Shown: positions 45,767-58,189 of the stretch, in pieces
Numbering within the stretch: position 1 is the stretch's first letter
Layout: each line of letters starts with the position of its first letter
Made by a program: the position numbers and the translations under genes
Notes under the pieces: generated by a model
What the model saw: the letters and a program-made list of their open reading frames with translations, nothing else
Databases searched by the model: none
Told to the model about the DNA's origin: nothing
From: Flaccisagitta enflata
Taxonomy: Eukaryota; Chaetognatha; Sagittoidea; Aphragmophora
Assembly: GCA_965153355.1 (NCBI GenBank)
Contig: OZ231127.1
Coordinates: forward strand, 15,314,001-15,378,000
Length of the DNA stretch: 64,000 bases
Direction: 5' to 3'

Positions 45767-48226
45767 ATGTCTCTGCAAGTTTTTCCATCTCTCTTGCTAA
45801 AAAATGGACGGGAAGATCGCAACATGTGTTCTCTCAACAGCGTTCTTCAATTATTGCGTCACATTCCGGAATTTCTTGCGGAGTTACATCTTTGGAAAGA
45901 TAGATCTCCACTTCTTCAAACCCTCAGTAACATTTTAACGAGTTGTGGATCTGATATCCCAAAAAGTGCATGGAACCTAAGAAAAGAACTGGCGGAGGCA
46001 GCAGCAAGGCCTGAATTGAATTCTGGCCAACAACTTGATACAATCGAACTGTTTGGATACCTGCTCAACTTCTGCCCCAATGATATGTTCTGTATCCAAA
46101 CAAGTTTCGAGTTCAGATTCCAAGTAAATGGTCGAGCATCATCATGTCCCGTCTGTGGCTCTCTTCCAGAGCCGGCTCCAGGATCTGACACGTTAGTCAG
46201 ATTGGCACTTCTGAAATCATGGACTAAGACATCCACTGCTCTAACTCTGCAAACTCTGTTGGACAAACACTTCCAAATTCAAGCACAAGGAGATCAAAGA
46301 ACTTGTTCATCATGTCTGAACAAGCTACCATACTTTGAAAAACTCCGCATTTCTACATTCCCTGATTACATCATAATTCAAATGCTTCGAATGGACTTCA
46401 TCAACGGAAAAACAATAAAAAATCCAATACCTGTCCATATTCCACACACTGTTGTTGTTGACAAAACACAGTATGAGGTGATAGGTACTATCACACATCA
46501 AGGCACTGCAGAAGCGGGCCACAATCGGGCTTATTTAAAGGAGGGCTCAGCTTGGTATATTTGTGAGGATGCCAGACACTCATCACAAAGAAGACCAATT
46601 AAAAGTGAAGGCGAGCAAAACTACTGTCTCTTGCTGAAAAAGTCTTTAATTGAAAATCAGTCAAACTCAACAAAATCACCATCAAAAACATGCAATGTTG
46701 TCCCTGACCCCTTACCAAGTAATTGTGAGGGGTTGACATACTCAGATGCGCTAAAACGTGGGAGGAAGCTTCCTGAACGTCGAACTTGCTCCATGGAAAA
46801 TATCCATCTTTCTAGTCCTCCTGTGATGCAAAACCAAGGACTAAAGAGAGCAATGTCAAGTACTTCAATTGGTTCATCTACAAGTTACAATGAAAAAAAA
46901 CAGCAAACCTTAGAGGTGTGCAAAGGATGTGGAAACCCATCTGCCAATTCTGCGCGCTTGTTCACTTATCTGACCAAGAATCCTTCTTGTCAAAAACATG
47001 GTGACTATGACATGGAAGTATTTAAGCAAGAGCTTGATGCTGAAAAGAGGAGAGGAGCTAACGAAAGGAAGAAGAAACAACGCCAAAAAGAAAAGGAGGA
47101 AGGTATTGTTGATCAAAGAGAAAGGCAAACGAAGAGACAGCAAGAGTCTCAACAAAAAGCGAGGCAGGAAGATATTGATGCTCAAAGAGAAAAGGAAGCG
47201 AAGGAAAGGCAAGCTTCTCGACAAAAAGCGAGGGAGGAAGATATTGATGCTCAAAGAGAAAAGGAAGCGTAGGAACGGCAAGCTTCTCGACAAAAAGCGA
47301 GCCAGGAAGTTATTGATGGTCAAAGGGAAAGGAAAGCAAAGAGACAGCAAGCGTCTCGACAAAAAGCGAGGGACGAAGATATTGACGCTCAAAGAGAAAA
47401 GGAAGCAAAGGAACGGCAAGCTTCTCGTCAAAAAGAAAAGAAGGAAGATATTCTCAAATACAATTCAAAGCGAGCAAATGAGGAGAAGAACAGGCAAAAG
47501 AAAGCTAAGGAAGCTGACCCAATCAATCACAAATTGAATGAGAAGACAAGAAAACAAGCTTATCGCCTCGGCATAGTGGATTCCACATACAAGCGAAGAA
47601 AACTATTTCTGGCATCTATTAGGAATGGAAGAATTTACTTCTGTATTTGCTGTCATCGCAGACTTCATGAAAACCAAGTCATTGAACTTGAGGAGAATTG
47701 GCAAGATCAGCAAGAAAAGCAATGTCCAGGCTCCATTTCTAAATTCATTGGACCCATTCCTAAAAGGAAATTTTACATTCCATGCCTGATATCTGAAGAG
47801 CCACAACTTCTCACCAGAGATCATATATGTCATACCTGCAAAAAGTATCTGGATAACAACAAAATGGCACCAATGAGCAACAGAAACAAGCTTGAATTGG
47901 TCAACATTGAAGCTCATCCAGAACTCAAACTCAGTGAGCTTGAGCAGCAACTTGTTGCACGCAATCTCATTTTCCAAAAGATTGTGCTGCTGCCCAAAAC
48001 TCGAATGAATGCGATGAAAGACAAGACTGTAAGTGTGCCTATAGAGCCATCAGATGTTGTGGAAACACTTACAATGCTACCCAGAACCCCAACGGATGCA
48101 AGATTGGCAGTGGTTCAGCTAAAAAGGAGGCTCAACTACCCTGGAATACATAATCAACAGCTTATCAACATGAGGCCTTGCATACTTTCATCAAAATGGA
48201 AAATCCTCACTACAAAGGCATTGTAG
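45767..48226 (+). pseudogene. Helentron N-terminal part: USP deubiquitinase, coiled coil, Cys-rich region
   Basis: The frame starts at ATG 45767. Residues about 19-30, NMCSLNSVLQLL, are the USP (peptidase C19) cysteine box with Cys21. CPVCG (about 128) and CSSC (about 183) form the zinc ribbon of USP fingers. GHNRAYLKEGSAWYICED holds the catalytic histidine (His252) and the acidic residue after it. A highly charged coiled coil made of repeats around SRQKAREEDIDAQREKEA follows, with a TAG stop at 47270 where other repeats have AAG. After it, in the same frame, come CICCHRRLHE, a CHTC pair, and LEQQLVARNLIFQKIVLLPK, typical of the segment ahead of Helitron Rep. The frame is lost near 48175. A USP could remove ubiquitin from the transposase or host proteins; that is inference. 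Confidence 0.8.
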
Positions 48227-50877
48227 AAGATGTTGGATTTAAGGAGCGCTGTATGGAGACTGATCCTGAAGGCTTCAAGATTCTGTTTCCAGATGAAGAA
48301 ACATTGTCAAACTCTCCCAACTGTGACCTTTCAACTACCCAACCAACAGTTTGCCCATCTCCAGAAATCAATTCTCAGCCAATTCCTCAAGATGAAGCGC
48401 AAGACTCAAAAAAGTCTAAACAAGAGTTAGATGCGGAAGAAGAGGAAAAGCAATACAAGACACATGATCCAGTTGGCAAAAGTCAGTTTAACTACAATTG
48501 CTCAACATGCTTTGGCAACAACCATCCAGAAATCTTTGTGGAGGAAAATGTTGAGGAAAATACAGAAGAGCCCACAAAGGTCGCTCCAGGTGAAGGAAAA
48601 ATTCCACAAAGCATTCTGTATGAGGAAGACTTGGAAGTGAAGTCGTTTCCTTGCTTTTTTCCCGATGGAAAAAATGGAAAGGATGAAAAGAGAGATGTCT
48701 CTCTGTCTGAGCAAAATTACTGGGTGCAAAGAATCCTCAATATAGACGACCGCTGTGGAAACTGCCCTCCATACGTTTTCATGGCTGCAGCTCACACAGA
48801 GATGAAGCAGATGACCCGCAACATCAATTTATCATTTCAAAGAGGACTAGAAAGGGTCAGGCCAGATGGCTCCAGTGTTTACACGCTGGAAGATCCTTAC
48901 ATGGTCCTCGATAATATCAAGAATACGCCGAGATACTGGAAACAAGCTCGTGGAGAACTCTTCGCAAAATTGGAGAATCTCGGTCCATTCTCTTTCTTCT
49001 TCACTCTCTCCTGCGCCGACGTTCGTTGGCCAGAGAATTTTACGTCGCTTCTAGAAGGCCACAAGGTTGCATTTGAGAGTATCAACGGTGAGGAAAAGTA
49101 CTACATTGATGGCGAACCATTGGAAGACTTCTTAAAGGCCTATCCATCCAAGCATGAGTTCATCCGCAACAACCTTCTCAATGCAACTTTGAACTTCCAG
49201 CACAGATTGAAGATGTTCATAAAGCACATTGTGCTGAGTCGTGTATCCTCATTGACCGTGGACCACTTCAATTTCAGAATTGAGTTTCAGTTCCGTGGTG
49301 CCCCTCACGCCCATGGTACTCTGTGGATGGATTGGTTGCGATTCTCCGCCCTTCCAGACCAAGATACTTGAAATATCGTGGAAGGTCTCAACCTCATCAA
49401 GGCGGGAGATATGCTTAATTCTACGCACACAAAATCTTTGGTTTCTTTTGCGGACCTTTTTGTATCGGTCAGTCTGAAAAATCCTGCGACCAAGGAAATT
49501 GTCAAAGAGGTCAACATTCACCATCACACGAAGAAAGTCTGTCAGAAATATGGCACAACCTGTCGCTTCAATTTTCCTCGCTTTCCAATTCATCAAACAA
49601 CGATAAGCGCGCCATCCCACATCATTTATCCAGATGAGAAGGAAAGAAAGGAAAAGATGTTGAAGCACGCTAATTTTCTTGAAGCTGTGAAAGATGTCCT
49701 TGAAGACGAAGCCAAAATGACGTCAGTATGCCTCCACAATCTAGAAAAGATTCAGGATATTTGCCAAGAGCGTCAACTGAAGTGGCAAATACAAGCTCTC
49801 ATCGCTGAGAAAAGTCATGAAAAGAGTATTGACGTTCCGGCAGACCTACAAGAATTTCTGCAAGATGTCGTGGGAGGTGATGGTCGAATCCAGATTCAAG
49901 AATTAGAAAAGAAAGAAAGCCAACTTGATGACAGAGAGGAGGAGCTTACTTCAATCATCAAGACAAGAATTGAAAAGATGCTGTCTCTTGTTGATATCAC
50001 CAATCTGACACCAGATGCTTTACCCATGTTGGAGAGATATGAAGCTGCCTTATCAGTGAACAAGAGAGGATACTCTATCCACTACAAAAGAGACGTCGAT
50101 GAAATCATGGTTAACACCTACAATCCAGAGTGGATTCAAGCGTGGAATGGTAACATGGATTTCCAATTATGCCTAGACTATTTCGCCGTGATTACCTACA
50201 TCAGCGACTACTATTGCAAAGACGACAGCGGCGCCATGAAGATGTTGCAAGAAGCTTTGAAGGAATTCATGCATGAAGATCTAAAAACGCAATTGCAGAA
50301 AATGGTGTCCGTTTTTCTTACGCACAGACAAATGGGCGAGAGCGAAGCCTATTATCGGATCTTGCCAAGTATGCACATGAAGGAATCAAGTATTACCACC
50401 ATATTTGCCGCAACCGGTTTCAATCCCAGTCGCTACTTGGAAAAAGTGGATGAAAAGGAAGTTCACAAATGTGACAAAATTATTGAGGTGGAAGGTCGAA
50501 CTGGAAAGTACCAGGAGAAACCGTCGATCTATGAAAAGTACCTAAGGCGGAATTGCGCCAAACAACCACACATCAAGGACTTAAGTTACGCGCAATTTGT
50601 CAAACGTTACCAGGCAGTTGGTAAAATTGATGAAGACTTTGATTTCTCTCCCAAAAAAGTAGCAAAGACTTTTGACAAGAATGGATCGCCAATCTACAAC
50701 AATCATATCATCACTAGAGAATATGATGACTTGGATGAAGTTGTGGAGTTACCCAAGTTCATCGAAATTACGGACAGCGGCGTATCTGAGCCAAGATTTT
50801 TGCAGCTGCCGCCTCCAATCTATGTCCGACAAAGCTCCTGTCCGACCTATATTACTAAAAATTATTACTATATATAA
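48178..50877 (+). pseudogene. Helentron Rep (HUH endonuclease) region
   Basis: This continues the previous frame after a shift. KSFPCFFPDGKNG and NYWVQRILNIDDRCG are Helitron Rep N-terminal landmarks. HFNFRIEFQFRGAPHAHGTL (about 49265-49325) contains the two-histidine metal site (H-A-H). An in-frame TGA (49369) interrupts just past it. YFAVITYISDYYCKDDSG (about 50175-50225) carries the Rep tyrosines that attack DNA during rolling-circle transposition. ESEAYYRILPSMHMKESSI matches the Helentron segment after the tyrosines. The frame ends in AT-rich foreign DNA at about 50870. The catalytic residues persist, but the protein is broken. Confidence 0.85.
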
Positions 50878-50991
50878 CTTTATATTTCTATTCAAAACTA
50901 TGCATAAATATCTACAACTATATATTACTACATATAACTAGATATGACCATACATAACTGGGTACAGCAGTGTATATTGTGTAAATATGTA

Positions 50992-51980
50992 CAGTATGAT
51001 TTTTTTCAAATGAAACAAAAGATGACGACATAAATCCTAAACGAATCAACAAAATCAAATTCTGAAAAAAACGCCTGAAAGAGTAGGTTAGTGCATTTAT
51101 TCATGCCAAATTTCAGCATTCCGACTCAAGTAGTTTAGCTTCAATTTACATTTAAAGTGAAGATATCAATTTCTTCCTACTCCTATGGCAAAGAAAAAAG
51201 GCAAACACTGTGTTTTGTTAATTTTGGCTTAACCAAGGACCTGAATCATAGAAAATCCATGACCGTTTGAAAGCTCTGCAAAAATTCTTCCAAACGCGAC
51301 GTTGCAGGTAATGGTAGCTTAATTCATTTAGAAATGGCAAAGGTTTGAAGAAAAAAATCACTGATTGAAAAAAATGATCATTTCAATTTTTTTCCAATGA
51401 GTAATTTTTGTCTTTTCGTTTTTTTCAATGATGCAGCTCAGGATTGTCTTAGCTACTTGTTATCCATGAACAAATTAAAGAGCTTCAAATTTTCTTTAAA
51501 ATGGGACCAAGAACAAATTTCTGACTCAATGCATTTGATTTTTAAGTTAGAATAAAGATAACCCATGAAAATCACATTGTGAAATTCCGCATTCTTGACT
51601 ACCTAGTCTTCATTCTAATGCCATTTCTAAACGGATAGAGCTAGGATATCCAGCAAGGTCTCATTTGAAAGATCTTTCGCAGAGCTTCAAAATGGTCATA
51701 GATTTTGCAATGTTTTTCTCATTGCTTGGATGTTAAACACTGACAAACAAGTAGTTCACTTTTTTTCTTTTGCCATAGTTAAAAAAAAGTTATTTTGGAT
51801 GATTCATAGTTTGACTTCAAAAAGCAATTGAGGCTAAACTACTTGAGTCGGAATGCTGAAATTTGGCATGAATAAATGCACTAACCTAATCTTTCAGGCG
51901 TTTTTTTCAGAATTTGATTATGTTGATTCGTTTAGGATTTATGTCGTCATCTTTTGTTTCATTTGAAAAAAATCATACTG
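50992..51980. mobile_element. TA-flanked foldback element with CAGTATGATTTT ends
   Basis: CAGTATGATTTTTTTCAAAT at 50992 is mirrored at 51980, with arms of about 150 bp. TA lies outside both ends (50990-50991 and 51981-51982). The CAGT ends next to TA resemble Tc1/mariner elements. Its TIR differs from that of the MITE at 189-751. The interior is non-coding. Confidence 0.8.
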
Positions 51981-52260
51981 TAGTACAACATTTGTCATAG
52001 AATTTTCATCACACTTAGAGCAATGACTGCATTTTACTTTAAAGCGTCATTTGGGGATAAGCTGAAATCCTTTTCTGTTGGACATTTTAGAAATATTTTC
52101 AGCGGGAATCCAAATAACAATAATAAGATGATACAGAGGGATTCCATCAGAGCGAAAAGCGCAGACTATGGCATAGCATGGATAATCACATGACCTTTGG
52201 AGCCCATTGTTATATACTACCAAACAACACAAGTTTCGATTTCTGAATGCCGCTCTGTCT

Positions 52261-52263
<3 letters not shown>

Positions 52264-52341
<78 letters not shown>

Positions 52342-52395
52342 CTCCTCCTCCTCCTCTTTCTTTTTCTCCTCCTCTTTCTTCTTCTCCTTCTTTCC
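52264..52395. repeat. (CT)n and (CTC/TTC)n microsatellite
   Basis: About 75 bp of CT repeat passing into CCT and TTC runs, immediately before Helentron coding sequence resumes. Confidence 0.9.
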
Positions 52396-52479
52396 TTTGT
52401 CTATCTGTCCGACATCGATCCTGTCCGACATTGTACAGCTGCCGCGGCAGCTGCGGAAGCCCCTTCAAATACGCCGCTG

Positions 52480-53025
52480 ATTACGGATGTGAAACCTGGG
52501 GAACATCCGTACATGAGATGCCGATCGCTCCAAGTGTTGCGATACTGCAAATTTAATCGTGAAAAAAATCCTCATGAGTATCTCTTCTCAGAGCTGCAGT
52601 TATACCATCCACATTGCAACTGCAAAAATTCAAACTTGGAAAGAGAAAGAGAGGATATGGAAGTCTGCCAAGTCACATTTTCCAACGCAAACATTGGTGG
52701 AGTAAAAAGCAAGATCATGCCATTTCTCGAGTCAGTGGAAGAAGGACTAGAAAGAGCTCAAGAGCTAATTAACACTATAGGCGATGAAATGGATCCACAA
52801 AATGAACAAGACAAAGACGAATGCGAAGCAGAGGGTGTTGAAGATCATCCTGATTACTCTCATATCGACCCAGACAATCTACCGCAACAAGAAAATGAAG
52901 CGAGTATGGGTCTCTTCAAAACTGTAATCCTTGAAACTGAAAAGGATTTGGTGGATCTAACCCGCAAACTGGATCCAGACCAACAGTCTGTATTAAACAT
53001 TTGCTTTCGAAATCCAAGTAAGTAG
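52480..53025 (+). pseudogene. Helentron region between Rep and helicase
   Basis: The open frame reads REKNPHEYLFSELQLYHPH near its start, a landmark of Helentron proteins ahead of the helicase, then an acidic stretch and LDPDQQSVLNICFRNPSK, the lead-in to motif I. A stop at 53023 and a frameshift separate it from the helicase. The leading part of the frame (52207-52450) is microsatellite translation. Confidence 0.75.
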
Positions 53026-53041
53026 GAAAAAACCTACACAG

Positions 53042-54442
53042 GTGAAACCACCTCTCGTTGTTGTTCAAGGAGGTGCTGGTGCGGGAAAGAGTCAAGTCAT
53101 CAGAGTGATTTCTCAATGGTTTGAAAAACAATTGCGCCAAGCGGGAGATGATCCAGATAAACCATATGTTTTAATTACAGCGTTTACTGGTTGTGCGGCT
53201 TCAAACGTGGATGGGATGACACTCCACAGCGCATTTAATTTTGGTTTTGGAAACGAGTTCTTGTCTCTTGCAGACAAAACGAGAGACGAGAAAAGAGAAG
53301 CCTTGAAAAACCTAAGAATAGTGATCGTTGACGAATACAGCATGATGAAAGCGGACATGTTATATCAACTTGATCTGCGTCTCCGAGAATTAAAGCAAAA
53401 TATGGAGGATCCATTTGGTGGCTGTGCCATTTTTCTATGTGGAGACATTCAACAATTGAAGCCGGTGATGGGCCGATACATTTTCCAACAACCATTGTGC
53501 GCGGATTACCATTTACCATATATGATTGATCCATTGTGGCGCAAATTCCAAATTGTCTTCTTGACTCATAACCACCGTCAAGGCGAGGACAGAGTCTACG
53601 CTGATATTCTGAACCGGATGCGGACAGGGGACCACACCGAGGAAGATTGTCACACTCTCGAAGGCCGAGTCATCAGTGAAAACGATCCAGCCTTACCCAT
53701 TGATGCTCTTCATGTTAACTGCACAAACAATGGAGTCAACAAAATAAATAACCAACGACTCAATGCCATGCAAGGACAACTTCACTCCTTTGTCGCTTCA
53801 GTCAGCAGATCTGGCAAGAAGCTGCAGAATCGAGACGGAACCCCTAAAGCTCCAAAATTGAAAGCAGATGGTTGTATCTTCAACACGCCACTTCAATATA
53901 AGTAGGACTTGAAAATTGGAGCGAGGGTCATGTTGACCTACAACGTTGACACTTTAGATTCCTTAGCAAATGGCTCTCTTGGCGAAGTTATTGGATTCGA
54001 AACATCAAGCAACAAAATCGTGAAATCTATATTGGTCCAATTTGAAAATGTGAAAGTCGGCCAAGAAAAAAGAAAACAAAATTCTAGATCTCTTCAACAG
54101 AAATTTCCCAACATCCCCGTGATGCCCATCGCAAAAATTGAATGCCGATTCCACTTGTCCAAAAATCCGACTTCACAAAAGGATTTCATGCTGGCAACGC
54201 AGTTTCCTCTGAAGGTGGCATTTGCCAGCACCGCCCACAAGATTCAAGGCTCTACAATCAAAGCTCCAAAGCAATTGATCGCCGACTTGAAATCTGTAAG
54301 GGAAGCTGCTCAAGGCTACGTCATTTTGAGCAGAGTACAGAAACTTGACCAACTCTTCATCCTCAATGAATTTCCGAAGGACAAAATTTATCCTTCAAAT
54401 ACGGCCATGGAAGAACTCCAGAGACTCCAAGAACTAGCATAG
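53042..54442 (+). pseudogene. Helentron PIF1-like helicase
   Basis: All SF1B helicase motifs can be seen. Motif I is VVQGGAGAGKSQVI; Ia is ITAFTGCAASNVDGMTLHSA; II is VIVDEYSMMKADM; III is IFLCGDIQQLKPV. FLTHNHRQGEDRVYADILNR (IV region), KIGARVMLTYNVDTLDSLAN and KVAFASTAHKIQGSTI (V/VI region) follow. The motor unwinds DNA during Helitron transposition. An in-frame TAG (53903) separates motif IV from V in an otherwise open frame, and the second half ends at TAG 54440. The start codon at 53042 is a consequence of the upstream frameshift. Confidence 0.9.
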
Positions 54443-54703
54443 AATGATATTTCAAATCGACAAGAAGTCCTCATTTCTTCCATGAACATAAGATCACTGA
54501 TGAAACATCACCAAGACATTGAAAATAATGCAAAAATTCGATCAAGTGTCATCGCATTGCAAGAGACGTGGTGCGATGGAGGACATACTAACGACAATTT
54601 TCCACTGCAAGGTTATAACTTGCAGTTGGTCAGCCAAGGTCATGGAAAAGGCGTCGCTGTCTATTTCAGAACGGGATTTGTTGTTGCTGGAATCTTCAAT
54701 AAA
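54443..54703 (+). pseudogene. Helentron endonuclease, 5' half
   Basis: This stays in the helicase frame past the TAG at 54440. SSMNIRSLMKHHQDIENN is the N-L-R-S-L entry strand of the endonuclease/exonuclease/phosphatase fold, and VIALQETWCDGG holds the metal-binding glutamate. HGKGVAVYFRTGF follows. The frame is cut at 54703 by a 4.6-kb element; the 3' half resumes at 59282. The TAG before it may be either a true protein end or decay. Confidence 0.85.
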
Positions 54704-55139
54704 TAGAGGAGGAATTTAAGCAAATAACCAGACTGGACCTTAGAAAAATTGTAATACTGGGTTTTTTGGTGGTTTTGCACTGTACATAGGCTGTAGTGAG
54801 CTAAGATAAAAAGTTGACTGAAAAATTATTTATGCAAAGCGGTTGGTTGGGATGTTTGTAGGACATGTGAAAAGATTGAAAATTCAAAAGATAAACAAGT
54901 AGATACAAAAACAGAGAATAAACTTTGTATTTAGAGTAAAAACTTCATATCAATACTTAGCTAAGACATCTTTTCATGTCATGATGTCATCTTATGATCT
55001 TGAAGTGTGCTGGAATAGCTCATCAGACGGATAGACAGACTGAAGGACCAACTGATATGACAAGGTGTAGAGTCGCATGTGTATAGAAATACAAACGACA
55101 CAATTTCAGTTCTTATGTTCCCCTCAACCCCTTCTACTC

Positions 55140-55375
<236 letters not shown>

Positions 55376-56550
55376 GGTCATATTTCAGTCAGTGCCCCTT
55401 TCAGTCTCTTCTCTTATATCATTAATAGTGTTCAGTTTCCAATGTGACTCTGCCTACGTATCATGTGATTTTGCTGAGTCTTAAAGTACTTTCTGCCTTT
55501 TCGGTTTGTCTTTCTATCCACCTTTATGTCTTTCAGTCTTATTCTATCTATCTGTTTGACATCATAATTTTTTTTTCTTTCTTGATCTGACTGTCTATCT
55601 GTACCTGTGTCTGTCTTTTTCTGTTTGTCTGTCTGTCTGTGTCTATGGTTGACATTTTGAAAAAATACATAAAGACAGAGAGGCTTGGAAACTACCCTAT
55701 GCACTTGTGTAGCTTTGCAGATTTGCTCAAATACTTAGCCGCTGCTGGGCACAACAATTACACAAAATCAGGAAACATATATCTGCAGCAAATGCATGAG
55801 TTAGAGATGATTCATCCAGATATTCATCACCAGTTCTCTGATGGATTGTTTGTAGTGCAGAAGAGTGATAGGTTCTGGGCTGGGATCCCTAGCGATCAGG
55901 TGATTGAACAATGCCTGATGCGCAATCTAAAGACCAGTGGAGGATTGACGCATTGGAGTGGCATGAGTGAGGAACAGCACAGTGTGTGGACACTTTCTAT
56001 GCCCCTATGTGCCTCTGCTCATTAAGCTATACAGGAACTGACAAACACCACCAGTAAGAGTGGAGAGCAGCATACAGAGATAGGGCCATCGAGGATAAGT
56101 CGTGATTGGAAGAATACACGCCTTGTGGTTGAATTCTTACAAGGAAGAAACCCATTTGAGTATGGAGATGTGTTCTGCAATATTGCCAATGGACATGCCA
56201 TGCACACTCATCAGTCAATGTTGATAATGCCGCAGCAATAGGTGACCACATACTTGAAAAGATGGTTGGAGAGAAGGTGAATGATTTTTCTTTTTAAAGT
56301 AAATCTCAGGCTGTAACCATGGGTTTCAAAAATGGTATAAAAGTAGATGGAGAAATTGTGCAATTTGAGCCACATATCTTGTTTCAAAAGCTTGCTGTAG
56401 CAGCTGAATGGACTGACAGTATCGATCCTGAAACTATTTTGCAAGCATGAATTAACCACCATTCCAAAGGCCCTTGCAGAAACACCTGAATTGCTACATT
56501 AAGCCTAAAAATCTACTCTTGCTGACGCAATATGGTCAACTGCCAATCTA

Positions 56551-56831
56551 AGGGGGCGTTTCTAGTCAAAGACGATCGCGTTTTGAAAGGGCAACTCGGT
56601 CGCTCGCTACGTTCGTTCACTCGCACCGCTAACTCCGCTCACTCCGAGTCACTCGCTCTGCAGCGCTCCGCTTTGCTATGCTCGCTACACTCGCTGGCTC
56701 CTTTCACGGGCTCGCTCACTCACTTCGCTCACTCCCTCGTGGGACTGTTGAAATTCTTGAATATGTGTTCACACTGTTATCGCGTTTCACAGGAACAAAC
56801 GCGGTTTTGGCGCTCACTAGAAACACGCCCT
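56551..56831. mobile_element. MITE with AGGGGGCGTTTCTAGT ends and CTCGCT-rich core
   Basis: AGGGGGCGTTTCTAGT is mirrored by ACTAGAAACACGCCCT with a one-base shift. The core repeats CTCGCTCACT-like words. It sits between two recognisable parts of the PIN/NYN-like gene. Its target duplication is unclear. Confidence 0.65.
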
Positions 56832-57290
56832 GAATGCGTCTTCTGCCCCAGATGGCTCTCCTACACAGGATTCCTTGGTCACGTGGCTCTACTTATGAAA
56901 GCATTATAGAGACCTACAGCAAATATGTAGGCACCAATTGGAGAGGCTGTGGTGGTTTTTGATGGTTACAAAGAATTTTCAACCAAAGATATGACTCACA
57001 AATGCCATCTGAAGGGAAAAAAGGGAGTAAGTGTTACTTTCAGTTTGGACAGGAGTCTTAGTGCCACACAAGAGGCATTCCTTAGTGACCCAAAAAACAA
57101 ACAGCAATTCATTTTCTTGGCTCAAGACTCACAAGTCAAGGTTGCCGTGTTTTCCACGACCAAGCAGATGCAGACCTGTTTATTGTTCAAAAGGCAATTG
57201 AGTCAGCAGATACAGACCTACTCATCCTTTTGTTACACCACATGCCTCCACACAGCAAAAAAACTGGGCACTTTAATGTGCAAACACATA

Positions 57291-58189
57291 CAGAAGATCT
57301 TGTCTAGACTAGAGATAACGGGGGCAAGCATTATGACGGCTTCCCTCCGAAGGCAACATTTGTGTTTCAAAGAAGATCAAAATAGAAAAACTGTATTAAA
57401 GTGAATAAAGATGATTGAGATGGTTCAGATACAGTATTCAAAAGAAAAATTTGCATTGATTCAGCAAAAGGACCAAGTTTAGCCAATGTTACCAAAAAAA
57501 TTACTTTGAAAATTTGTACTTATTTCATTTTTTGTCACTGACAGGGGGCTGGTTGAAATTCTAAATTTGCATAGGAAATGAAAAAATGAAAAAACAAAAA
57601 ACATAGTTCTCTTCCCAAATCGATTACAGAGAGAACTATGTTTTTCAAAATGCAAAATTTCCCTGTATTTGGCTTTCTTAGAATTTCAACCCCAGAAAAT
57701 GAAAAAAAGTGTAAGCAGAAAATCACTAAAAATCATCATTTTCTTGCTTGTTCTTATGTGAATCGCATGGTTCAAATTGCATTTTAAGTCAGAATATGAT
57801 AAAAATGTATGCACCAAGTATCCTTAGAGACAATTTGTCCACTAAAAGCATTCCAGCTTCATTATTGTCCTGATAAAGATGCAAAAAGTATCGTGAAACA
57901 CTTCATTTTCCTTCATAAATTTTCCGTCTTATTGGAGAACAAATGAAGCTAGGGGGCTGATATTTGAAATATTATCTAATAAAACAAGATTTATTTGCTA
58001 TAATACTTGGTTGCCATGGATGTACATTTCCATGTATTCTCGCTAGAATATCAATATTTTGAGAGATTTTTTTAGGGAACATTGCTTGAAATTAAAATTG
58101 CTACAACTTTCCCACAGTATGTTCTGTAAGAATGTTGCTCGTTTAGCGGTTGCTATGGGTTGTCACTCAAGTCTAGACGAGATCTACTG
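57291..58189. mobile_element. Palindromic TA-flanked MITE, copy 2, rearranged
   Basis: It starts CAGAAGATCTTGTCTAGACT and ends AGTCTAGACGAGATCTACTG, with TA outside (57289-57290 and 58190-58191). It is the same family as 189-751, but only one long arm is kept (about 57937-58166) and about 600 bp of other sequence is inserted after the first 45 bp. It interrupts the PIN/NYN-like gene between the DTDL and GCD motifs. Confidence 0.8.
57545..57700. repeat. Imperfect hairpin inside MITE copy 2
   Basis: GGTTGAAATTCTAA and TTAGAATTTCAACC form the outer arms, and ACATAGTTCTCT / AGAGAACTATGT an inner stem, suggesting a further small foldback element. Confidence 0.65.

Larger units (their letters stand above)
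50878..52400. other. Foreign DNA inserted in the Helentron
   Basis: This holds an AT-rich start (repeated ATATAACT words), a TA-flanked foldback element, 280 bp of unassigned DNA and a CT tract. It is bounded by similar words: TGTCCGACAAAGCTCCTGTC at 50823 and TGTCCGACATCGATCCTGTC at 52406, which may be a diverged duplication. Confidence 0.6.

Noticed and set aside
46910-47431. Minus-strand 173-codon frame rich in SLPFLRFLF
   Set aside because: The antisense of the Helentron coiled-coil repeats.
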